Shown here: one piece after another, positions 19,018-25,681 of the stretch
Numbering within the stretch: the first letter of the stretch is position 1
Layout: each line of letters starts with the position of its first letter
Source: Bacteroidia bacterium
GTDB taxonomy: Bacteria; Bacteroidota; Bacteroidia; Flavobacteriales; Flavobacteriaceae
NCBI GenBank assembly: GCA_030429325.1
Contig: JAUICT010000001.1
Span: 1-32,587 of the forward strand
Direction of reading: 5' to 3'
Length of the DNA stretch: 32,587 bases
Made by a program: the position numbers and the translations under genes
The notes under the pieces: model-generated
Database searches by the model: none
What the model was told of the DNA's origin: nothing
What the model saw: the letters and a program-made list of their open reading frames with translations, nothing else

Positions 19018-20658
19018 TTATCGTACCCTTACGGCTTTCTTTTCATTTTTCTGGACAATGGTCAGCCCATTGATCTTGTCATTGGGCCCTGCGGTGAACA
19101 ACAGTAGCGCATCGATACCGACCGCATGGAAGCGTCCGCCTCCCAGGTGCCTTATCTCCTCCCTGTTGCTGCCCATCTGTCCGTACATCCTGTCCTGCTC
19201 CGAAACGACCTTGAACACCCTGCCATTGGGGAATTTGTAATCCCCCCCGTACCTCTCCAGGTCCCGCTTGGACAGTGGCACGGTCCTATAGGCCTTGATG
19301 CGTGTGGCCGTACGTTCCCAGTGGACGGGGCTGTACAGGCCATGGGTGACGAATCCCTGCGGACCGTTTCCCTGGCCGTCACCAAAATCGAGGATGGACA
19401 GGGTACCGTCCAACCGGAACCTGTTGTCCCCAAGGGGCAGCAACCGCGTCTTTTCGCCTCCCTTCCCAAAATAGAGGAGCGTTCCGTCCTCCAATCGTAT
19501 GGTACGCAGGACCCCTTGGTCCGAAAGGTATTCCCCTTGTAGGCGCTCCAAACTTTTGGCAGGAACCTCCACGCTCCCGAGCTCGTAGGGCCGCCCCATG
19601 GCCACGGCCGCCATTTTCGATGCGATGTCCTCTATCGGCCAGGTACAGCCACAATTGGTCAGTAGCGCCACGAAGACTTCCTCTTCCGGCAGGTAAAGGG
19701 CGAACGAGGTAAAACCGTTGACCGACCCCCCGTGCTTTATGCTCGGACTGCCCTGTACGTTGCCCAGCCGCCATCCAAGGCCATAGTCGATTCCCTTTCC
19801 ATTGTCCAGCACGTACCGTGAATGGGCCTTTCCCACGGCCCCACGGCCCAATATCCCATGTCCCATGACGGCCTTGTTCCAGACCGATAGGTCGTCTACG
19901 GTGGAGAGCAGTGCACCGCCCGCATAGGGAATGGCCATGCTCAGGTAATCGGTGTTCCTGTACCCCCCCTTTTCCCTGTCATAGCCGGGCACCCTGTCGA
20001 TGATTATCCCGGAAGTGTCATCATAACGGGTTTTGTCCATCCCAAGGGGACCGAAGAAGGTCTTGTCCAGATAGTCCGCATAAGTGGTCCCGGAAACGGC
20101 CTCGATGATCATCCCCAATAGGATATATCCGGAATTGCTGTACTTGAAGCCCGTTCCTGGGGCGAAGTCCAAAGGGGCATCCTTGAACAGGGCCATGAGC
20201 TCTCCGGGAGAAAGGTCCTTTCTTCGTATGTCCCCTTTTAGTTCCGGCATATCGGTATAGTTGGCGATACCGGATGTATGGGAGAGCAGATGGGCCACGG
20301 TGATCCCGTGTCCATCGGGATAGTCCTTGATATATTCCGTGATATCGTCCCCTATGGACAGCCTCCCCTCCTCTTCCAGTTTTAGGATGGCGGCCGCAGT
20401 GAACTGTTTGGTCAGGGAGCCTATCCGCAGCACATGCTCCGGGCGCATCCCCACCCCAAGCTCCAGGTCCGCCGCCCCAAAGGAATTTCTGTAGACGGCC
20501 TCCCCCTTCTTGGACACCAGTACCGTCCCTCCGACCGTGGTGGCCGATAGTTCGCCCACCAGTCCGTCCAAGGCATTGGCATATTCCTGTGCGCCACCGT
20601 TCCAGACCGATAGGGAAAGGGACAACAGTGCCATTGAAATTATTTTCTTGATTCTCAT
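19018..20658 (-). CDS. Serine hydrolase, class C beta-lactamase fold (PBP4*/AmpC-like)
   Basis: A secreted serine hydrolase of the beta-lactamase/transpeptidase superfamily. Numbering from the upstream ATG at 20685, the motifs are S90-L-T-K93, Y182-S-N184 and H318-G-G320 (KTG equivalent), all intact. Two further C-terminal modules of about 80 residues follow (378-462 and 473-555), each starting LxGxY-like and resembling DUF3471. Such proteins hydrolyse D-amino-acid peptides or small esters more often than antibiotics. I chose the internal ATG at 20658 because it begins a clean signal peptide (MRIKKIISMALL) after an A-rich stretch; the ATG at 20685 adds nine polar residues. It lies in a minus-strand cluster with the membrane protein upstream and the esterases downstream. 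Confidence 0.85.
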   Translation of the reverse strand: MRIKKIISMALLSLSLSVWNGGAQEYANALDGLVGELSATTVGGTVLVSKKGEAVYRNSFGAADLELGVGMRPEHVLRIGSLTKQFTAAAILKLEEEGRLSIGDDITEYIKDYPDGHGITVAHLLSHTSGIANYTDMPELKGDIRRKDLSPGELMALFKDAPLDFAPGTGFKYSNSGYILLGMIIEAVSGTTYADYLDKTFFGPLGMDKTRYDDTSGIIIDRVPGYDREKGGYRNTDYLSMAIPYAGGALLSTVDDLSVWNKAVMGHGILGRGAVGKAHSRYVLDNGKGIDYGLGWRLGNVQGSPSIKHGGSVNGFTSFALYLPEEEVFVALLTNCGCTWPIEDIASKMAAVAMGRPYELGSVEVPAKSLERLQGEYLSDQGVLRTIRLEDGTLLYFGKGGEKTRLLPLGDNRFRLDGTLSILDFGDGQGNGPQGFVTHGLYSPVHWERTATRIKAYRTVPLSKRDLERYGGDYKFPNGRVFKVVSEQDRMYGQMGSNREEIRHLGGGRFHAVGIDALLLFTAGPNDKINGLTIVQKNEKKAVRVR

Positions 20659-20711
20659 GGTATTGTTTTTTTGATCGATGTTCATCCGAATTTTTCGCCT
20701 TGTTCCCTAGG

Positions 20712-21053
20712 TCACTCTTTGTCCCGTATCCTTTTGAGCAGGGCATGGGACAGCAAAAGTCCACATCCCATGGAGAGGAATATGGCGACAACGTACACGA
20801 GGTGGCCCAAATCCCAGAGGCCAAGGTTGTCCAAGGCCCGTCCCAGCAGGGTACCGAGCCCGATGGAGATGCACAGGATCCCAAGGGTGAGCACCAAGGG
20901 CAGGTAATGGGCGTTGCCCTTGAAATGGTCCTTTGGGAGCCCCTTTTCCAATAGGGCCATCCGTTCCCTGTGACGGGTGGTGATATAATAATACGATATG
21001 CCGAAGACGACAAGGGCGATGGCGATAAAGAGTGCTGCTGACGTAACTTTCAT
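20712..21053 (-). CDS. Small membrane protein, DUF6249-like
   Basis: A 113-residue protein with three predicted membrane helices (about 4-24, 51-70 and 85-105) separated by a charged loop with RERMALLEKGLPKDHF. That motif resembles the DUF6249 family, often found beside ECF sigma genes in Flavobacteriia; the family call is from memory. No enzymatic residues are seen. It is the first gene of the minus-strand cluster and is divergent from the sigma factor gene across 111 bases. Confidence 0.7.
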   Translation of the reverse strand: MKVTSAALFIAIALVVFGISYYYITTRHRERMALLEKGLPKDHFKGNAHYLPLVLTLGILCISIGLGTLLGRALDNLGLWDLGHLVYVVAIFLSMGCGLLLSHALLKRIRDKE

Positions 21054-21103
21054 GGTTCTTTTTTTTGGTGTATTTTACCTATTGGACGGGAAATCGCCCC
21101 AAG

Positions 21104-21135
21104 CGGTCACAAAAAATCGATAAAAAATGTGACCG
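21104..21135. promoter_or_regulatory. Large palindrome in divergent promoter (operator candidate)
   Basis: CGGTCACA (21104-21111) and TGTGACCG (21128-21135) are perfect reverse complements, with 16 A/T-rich bases between. It sits in the 111-base gap between the DUF6249-like gene and the sigma gene, a position fitting a shared operator. Confidence 0.5.
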
Positions 21136-21137
21136 GC

Positions 21138-21152
21138 CGGTAAAAATTACCG
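21138..21152. promoter_or_regulatory. Second palindrome next to the sigma factor start
   Basis: CGGTAA-aaa-TTACCG is a perfect palindrome ending 12 bases before the sigma factor ATG. It follows closely on the 21104-21135 repeat, and CCGGCCGG (21133-21140) bridges them. It could be a binding site or an mRNA hairpin over the ribosome site. Confidence 0.45.
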
Positions 21153-21164
21153 TCAAACAGGGGA

Positions 21165-21749
21165 ATGCGGACCAAACGGGACAACAAAGAGGGGAACGGG
21201 CTCCTCCAGAGGGCCATCAATGGCGACCAGCGGGCCCTCGCCGATCTGGTGGGGAGGCACTCGGCCATGGCCTATACCATAGCGGTGAGGATCACCCTCA
21301 ACAAAGAGGACGCCGAGGAGGTCGTACAGGATGCCTTTATAAAGGCCTTTTCCTCACTTGAAAGGTTCAGGAGATCGGCCAGGTTCTCCACATGGCTGTA
21401 CAGGATCGTCCACAATACCGCCTTGGACAAGGTACGGGGGAGAAGGACGGACGACGGCCGCGGCGGGGACCTGTCCCAGGCACGGACACCGGTCCAAGGG
21501 AACGCCGGATGGGAAGACCTGGTGGACGGGGACAGAATCGCGTACCTTGACAGGGCCATGGAGCTGCTGTGTGAAACGGACAGGTCGTTGTTCGCCCTGT
21601 ACTACTCGGGCGGGCGCCCCATATCGGAGATCTCCAAGGTCACGGGGCTCAAACGATCGGCCATCAAGATGCGCCTGGCCCTGGGCAGGACCAAAATCAA
21701 GGAAGAGCTGGAAAGATTGTTGGGCAACGAAAAGGACAGTTTATTATGA
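21165..21749 (+). CDS. ECF RNA polymerase sigma factor of the GC-rich island
   Basis: A 194-residue sigma-70 family protein. Region 2 is at about 25-90 (EEVVQDAFIKAFSSLERFR, then FSTWLYRIVHNTALDKVRG) and region 4 at about 128-185 (DRSLFALYYSGGRPISEIS, then the helix-turn-helix VTGLKRSAIKMRLALGRTK). It is more like the SigW/RpoE-type ECF group than the FecI-like sigma at 6932. No FecR or zinc-binding anti-sigma gene follows; instead a small membrane protein overlaps its stop codon (ATGA). The palindromes just upstream suggest self-regulation. Confidence 0.9.
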   Translation: MRTKRDNKEGNGLLQRAINGDQRALADLVGRHSAMAYTIAVRITLNKEDAEEVVQDAFIKAFSSLERFRRSARFSTWLYRIVHNTALDKVRGRRTDDGRGGDLSQARTPVQGNAGWEDLVDGDRIAYLDRAMELLCETDRSLFALYYSGGRPISEISKVTGLKRSAIKMRLALGRTKIKEELERLLGNEKDSLL

Positions 21750-22081
21750 ACAGGAAAAAGATCACGGAAAAAGAGATCATCGGACTATTGGAAAGAAAAG
21801 GGTTGGAACGGCCATCCGATGGCCTCACGGACAGGCTTATCGATGGGGTGGCCAAGTCCAGGGCCGGGCGTACGGTACAAGGGGGCCGGTTGGAGCGTTA
21901 CCTTGGAAGATCGATCATCGGCTTTCTCCTTTTGGTCTGTTCCTGGTACCTGTATGAACTCGATGCCTTTTATACGGCTCCCTTGGTCTTTGTCAGTATC
22001 TCCTTCCTTGTGTTGGGGGTATGGACCGCCATATGGATGCTAAGAACCATGATGTCCAGGGACAATCCCTATCCCCGCTAA
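21746..22081 (+). CDS. Small membrane protein coupled to the ECF sigma factor (possible anti-sigma)
   Basis: A 111-residue protein with a basic cytoplasmic N-terminus (1-52) and two membrane helices (about 55-72 and 76-98). Its ATG overlaps the sigma stop codon, so the two are translationally coupled. I recognise no family. Position and topology suggest a membrane-bound anti-sigma factor, but the HxxxCxxC zinc motif of the common anti-sigma type is absent. GC-rich composition ends exactly at its stop codon, marking the right edge of the island. Confidence 0.7.
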   Translation: MNRKKITEKEIIGLLERKGLERPSDGLTDRLIDGVAKSRAGRTVQGGRLERYLGRSIIGFLLLVCSWYLYELDAFYTAPLVFVSISFLVLGVWTAIWMLRTMMSRDNPYPR

Positions 22082-22162
22082 AAAAATGCATAGGGCAAAA
22101 AATCGTTCATACATTTTCTTTTTTTATCAAAAAATAAGAATAAAAACTGTAGCTAATTAAGG

Positions 22163-22240
22163 GACACTTACAGTAAGTTTAACGAGTACCTTAAAATCCC
22201 TGCCGATGTTTTGATCAAGGATTATGAGTTGGCTTCTTAA
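22163..22240 (+). other. Possible 3' remnant of a lost gene
   Basis: A short frame of 25 codons (starting DTYSKFNEYLKIPADV, ending in KDYELAS and TAA) reads like the C-terminus of a real protein, but an in-frame TAA lies three codons before its first residue. It sits just outside the right edge of the GC-rich island. I cannot name the family. Confidence 0.2.
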
Positions 22241-22247
22241 TTAGAAA

Positions 22248-22271
22248 AAGCTCATCACAGTTGATGAGCTT
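22248..22271 (-). terminator. Intrinsic terminator of the tail-collar-like gene
   Basis: AAGCTCATCA (22248-22257) pairs perfectly with TGATGAGCTT (22262-22271) across a 4-base loop. On the minus strand the stem runs into five T. It lies 80 bases past the stop codon of the gene at 22351-23553. Confidence 0.8.
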
Positions 22272-22350
22272 CCTAATTTAAGCTTAATAATTTTACCTAT
22301 TACAATTAAAATAGCATACACTCTTAACATCTTTCTCTAAACAAAAGAAT

Positions 22351-23553
22351 TCAGTTAATTCGCACATAATAAAAAACAGTAACGTTTTTGGGTCTAGTTT
22401 CAAGCCCTCCCTTTGAATCTGTTTTGAGCCTCTTATAACCAGCCCATCCCCCAGGGTCAAGATCTTCGGCGGGGGGATCATAACCGTGATCTTTATGTCC
22501 TAAAGTTAGCTTTTCGGTTGTATGGAAATGAGACTTGAATATATCCGGCTGAAATTCCCCAGCTACTCTCGTTTCTCCTTCAGGATCTTTTTGTACATCC
22601 GCCACTGAAGTAGATTCAAATGGATCAAATTTATTGAGCCCTCTAAGAAAAACCCCTCTTAAATCAGGAACGTTGTTTTTGCCGATTTTTCTTTGATATT
22701 TTGAAGATGCCACACTCCTACCATCGGCTGGGGCCCATTTTGATTTTTTTGCATCCCATTCGCTTGAGGGCTTATCCTCAGTAATTTGTGAGAAGCTGTT
22801 CCAGTCTAAAACTGTTGTAAGTACCGACCCTATAGGGAACTCTTTTCCAAACCCGGAATCACTAGCCTCCACAACATAGACAAGATTTTCACGATCAGTA
22901 TTTATTGAAAGAATAAGACCGTTTTCTGGATACCTTTCGCATGACAAGCTAAATTGATCAGTCACTTTATCTCCCTGCTTCAATCCTTGAAGTATATTAG
23001 TACTACCTATTATCCTAAAATCTTTTACAGTTGGCATGGGATCTGCGTTTAGCCTTTTAGTATAGCCAATATTAAAAACTACATTGTTGGGAGTCTCATT
23101 TACACTTTTCACAATGAATCCCTTCTTATCAACCCCCCTAATGCATTCGACATATGCCTTTGCTAATCCAACATCTGGAACTGCCGTTACCGTTGATTGA
23201 TAAAATCTCTCATTAATTTGAATGGATTTAGCTTCTTTTATACTTTGCTGAAATTGATTTATCTTGTCTTCAGAGGACCCAAATTCAAGACCTATTTCAG
23301 ACATTAAGCCGGTTTCTGCAACTGGGATAATTCCATTTACCCCAAGATTCCATTTACCCGACTTAAAATCTTCCTTGAACGTGGCTGATTCAAAATATGA
23401 TTTCAAATCGCCATTAAATGAAGCTGTTCTAGTGGTCATCACATATTTATAAAGACCATCTTTGAGCAGTGGTAAACAGGGGCTATCTTGCCCATAGGAA
23501 ACTAGACCCATGACGGGCAACAAAAAAATCAGAATTGTAATACTTTTTCTCAT
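22351..23553 (-). CDS. Secreted protein with phage tail-collar-like C-terminus
   Basis: The 400-residue product has a signal peptide (about 1-21, ending VSYGQ), a middle region (22-235) that I do not recognise, and a C-terminal part (about 240-400) that reads like phage tail-collar/tail-fibre tips: GSVLTTVLDW, then WAPADGRSV (273-281), VPDLRGVFLRGLN (295-307), HFH (342-344) and the ending TRPKNVTVFYYVRIN. No phage genes surround it, so this is probably a host surface or secreted adhesin-like protein. The gene is monocistronic: it has its own promoter with a 7-2-7 inverted repeat at 23612-23627 and its own terminator at 22248-22271. The same promoter layout occurs at the two-component operon nearby, so control by that response regulator is inferred. 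Confidence 0.75.
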   Translation of the reverse strand: MRKSITILIFLLPVMGLVSYGQDSPCLPLLKDGLYKYVMTTRTASFNGDLKSYFESATFKEDFKSGKWNLGVNGIIPVAETGLMSEIGLEFGSSEDKINQFQQSIKEAKSIQINERFYQSTVTAVPDVGLAKAYVECIRGVDKKGFIVKSVNETPNNVVFNIGYTKRLNADPMPTVKDFRIIGSTNILQGLKQGDKVTDQFSLSCERYPENGLILSINTDRENLVYVVEASDSGFGKEFPIGSVLTTVLDWNSFSQITEDKPSSEWDAKKSKWAPADGRSVASSKYQRKIGKNNVPDLRGVFLRGLNKFDPFESTSVADVQKDPEGETRVAGEFQPDIFKSHFHTTEKLTLGHKDHGYDPPAEDLDPGGWAGYKRLKTDSKGGLETRPKNVTVFYYVRIN

Positions 23554-23958
23554 GATTTTAATTTTTATGATTCGTTACCTCAAATCTATTTTAGATTCAA
23601 ACACAAAGACATACCCATTCAAAGGTATATTTACTCAGAATCAACGAGTTAAATAGGGGTTAACGGTTATGTGCGTTTTTAGATGTGTTCGAGAAGTTCT
23701 CCAACTTCTCTTATGTTCGGCTTGCAAAACATATCATGCAGTAAGTCTCTGGAGTAGTTTTTTTAACAATCTTCCCGCAGACCTTAAATTGTTTTTCTCC
23801 AATATAAAAATGGGATCAGCTCTGTCCAGATAATCTAATAGACAAAAATTGTTAGGCCACAAAACAACTGGTATTCTTATCTCGTCTAGGAGAATCTAAA
23901 TTGAGCTCTTGCTAAATAATAGATAATCAACAATTGGTTTTTAGGTTTAGGCCATTTT
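23554..23958. other. Intergenic stretch, promoter plus unassigned sequence
   Basis: The right-hand gene (23959-24969, minus strand) ends here and the tail-collar gene starts at 23553. The promoter and operator occupy 23581-23627. In the rest only one short minus-strand frame (23679-23762, 27 codons with DMFCKPNIREVGELLEHI) looks protein-like, perhaps the 3' end of a lost gene. No RNA gene was recognised. Confidence 0.4.
23581..23627 (-). promoter_or_regulatory. Promoter with NarL-type 7-2-7 operator, site 1
   Basis: On the minus strand TACCTTTGAATGGGTA (23627 to 23612) is an inverted repeat with 7-base arms and a 2-base spacer. Four bases later comes TTTG, then 15 bases, then TAGATTTG (23588 to 23581), a perfect TAnnTTTG -7 box. 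The ATG follows after 27 bases. The geometry is identical at sites 2 and 3. Confidence 0.65.
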
Positions 23959-24969
23959 TCAATCATTTAAAGTCTTATTTTTTCCCTCTAAATCAGGTTT
24001 AACAACCAGGCCCAAAATAAACGCTGCCGAGGTATTCCGGGCAAAAGTTCCATTAACAAATAGACCTAATGATTTAGATAACGGCAATGTAACTGTAGCA
24101 TCAAACGTGAGAATACTACTTTTTTCTTCTTCAAATAGTTGTTTATAAAGTGAGTTGTCGAATATATAGAGTGACAACCCAGAGGAAAAAGAAAGTGCAC
24201 CGCCATTTTTAAAACCGTATAGTTCAAGTTCAAGACCACTATTTATGACAAACTGTGCAAAGTTTACAGTTTCATTTTCTTCTCCAACGTCTTTGAAGCT
24301 ATTATATCTTACTCCAATTCTTGCAAACTGTCTAAAATACAAGTACGGATCATCATAATCGTAAGTAAGAGGGATTCTGTTGCTTTCGTGAGTGTAGCCT
24401 AATCCTAGTGAAATTCCATTTACCGATTGAGCTAATTTTTGAATATCCTTACTATTATCTTCAGACTCACTAAACTGAAAATTCCCTAAATTTCCAACAA
24501 CCCCAAATAAATGTTTTCGAGGGAGATTATCTAATAAATTAATTTCGACGGATGCAGAACCTACAAAAAAGTTGTCGTCAGTTTCTCCTATAAGGTTATA
24601 ACCCACTTTCGCACCAACCCAATAATTCCTACTAGAAGCACTTATACTTACTACAACAACCTCGTCAAGCGCAGGGGCTTCTTCTTCCATCTTAATATCG
24701 ATTCTTGACCTACTGTTAACTTCTCTTCTGATTTCCATAAAACCAACATAAGAAAATACAAGAGCGGCAGTTTCAGGTACATCATTCAATGTATAATTAC
24801 CATCAAAATCCGTTTGAGTACCGTTCGTCGTTCCTTCGACTATGACATTTACACCTGCAAGAGGTAAATCTTGACTGTCAACAACTTGGCCACTGACAGT
24901 AATTGTTTCTTGAGCATTTAAAAGCAATGGGGGGAAAATAAAAAATCCAAGCATTATTACAGTTTTCAT
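23959..24969 (-). CDS. Outer-membrane barrel protein with SusC-like N-terminal module
   Basis: A 336-residue protein with a signal peptide (1-20), a carboxypeptidase-D-like regulatory domain (about 25-95, with GTQTDFDGNYTL) and a segment PALDEVVVV that copies the TonB-box region of SusC proteins. At that point a SusC would begin its plug; here the chain turns directly into about 220 residues of alternating strands (GAKVGYNLIG, ISLGLGYTH, FARIGVRYNSF, GLFVNGTF) typical of a small 8-12 stranded barrel. It therefore cannot be a TonB transporter of the normal kind. It has its own operator-bearing promoter (site 2), shared in layout with the two-component operon. Confidence 0.75.
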   Translation of the reverse strand: MKTVIMLGFFIFPPLLLNAQETITVSGQVVDSQDLPLAGVNVIVEGTTNGTQTDFDGNYTLNDVPETAALVFSYVGFMEIRREVNSRSRIDIKMEEEAPALDEVVVVSISASSRNYWVGAKVGYNLIGETDDNFFVGSASVEINLLDNLPRKHLFGVVGNLGNFQFSESEDNSKDIQKLAQSVNGISLGLGYTHESNRIPLTYDYDDPYLYFRQFARIGVRYNSFKDVGEENETVNFAQFVINSGLELELYGFKNGGALSFSSGLSLYIFDNSLYKQLFEEEKSSILTFDATVTLPLSKSLGLFVNGTFARNTSAAFILGLVVKPDLEGKNKTLND

Positions 24970-24988
24970 ATTAATTAGTTTTATACTA

Positions 24989-25035
24989 CTAACCTAATTA
25001 GGTCTTCCAAACAAAAAAATACCCATTGAAGGGTA
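24989..25035 (-). promoter_or_regulatory. Promoter with NarL-type 7-2-7 operator, site 2
   Basis: On the minus strand TACCCTTCAATGGGTA (25035 to 25020) is followed by 4 bases, TTTG, 15 bases and TAGGTTAG (24996 to 24989), one mismatch from TAnnTTTG; the ATG is 19 bases on. The extended arms (25015-25024 with 25031-25040) plus the following T-run could also act as a weak terminator for the response-regulator gene ending at 25067. Confidence 0.6.
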
Positions 25036-25066
25036 TTTTTATTGAAAATCAGAAAATAAAAAAGTA

Positions 25067-25681
25067 TTAGAAGTCATACTTCTTCTCCACCGCATAACGA
25101 AGCAGTTCCCCAGCTCCACTTAATTCAAGTTTACGAATCATGTTTTTACGGTGAGTATCTACGGTGCTTTTGCCAATAAAAAGTTCATCAGCAATTTGGT
25201 GGGAGGTGCGGCCTTTAGCAATAAGTTGTAGTATTTCCCGCTCTCGAGAAGAAAGTACGCTTTTGGTGCTGTTCTTTTCGGCATTGGGGAGGTGTATTTT
25301 TTTATCGTAATAAGTTTTACCGGAGGCTACTGTTCGAATGGCTTCCAAAACTACCTCCAAACTGCTGTTTTTTAGAATATACCCTTGGGCTCCTGCAGAC
25401 AACATTTGTTTTACAGCTTCATCCTGATCAAACATGGTGAAGGCCACCACCTTGGTATAGGGCAATTCCTTTAAGATGGTCTTGGTGGCTTCAATGCCAT
25501 CTAATTTGGGCATACGAATATCGCATAGCACCACTTTAGGTTGTTTAAGTCGTACCAATTTGAGCAGCTCTTCCCCATTGTTGGCATGGCCAATAATTGA
25601 TATATCATCCTCATACTTCACATATGATCGGATACCATCGATCAACGCTTGGTGATCTTCTGCTATAGCAACGGAAATCAT
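25067..25681 (-). CDS. NarL/LuxR-family response regulator
   Basis: A 204-residue two-domain regulator. The receiver domain (1-120) has acidic pair E8-D9, phospho-acceptor Asp54 (VVLCDIRMP), Thr82 and Lys104. The C-terminal LuxR/GerE helix-turn-helix lies at about 140-200 (LSSREREILQLIAKGRTSHQIADELF, interrupted by nothing unusual, then KSTVDTHRKNMIRKL). Its ATG overlaps the kinase stop (ATGA), so kinase and regulator are coupled and almost certainly cognate. By family knowledge a NarL-type dimer binds inverted heptamers spaced by 2 bases, exactly the arrangement found at three promoters around this gene. Confidence 0.95.
   Translation of the reverse strand: MISVAIAEDHQALIDGIRSYVKYEDDISIIGHANNGEELLKLVRLKQPKVVLCDIRMPKLDGIEATKTILKELPYTKVVAFTMFDQDEAVKQMLSAGAQGYILKNSSLEVVLEAIRTVASGKTYYDKKIHLPNAEKNSTKSVLSSREREILQLIAKGRTSHQIADELFIGKSTVDTHRKNMIRKLELSGAGELLRYAVEKKYDF

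Noticed and set aside
20021..21013. Open frame of 330 codons on the minus strand overlapping the serine hydrolase and the DUF6249-like gene
   Set aside because: It runs in a shifted frame across two good genes and the intergenic gap; composition is low-complexity and has no family match.
25015..25040. Operator site 2 as only a terminator of the response-regulator gene
   Set aside because: The stem and T-run do allow a terminator, but the core matches sites 1 and 3 in sequence and in exact distance to promoter boxes, and those two are not at gene ends. A double role remains possible.
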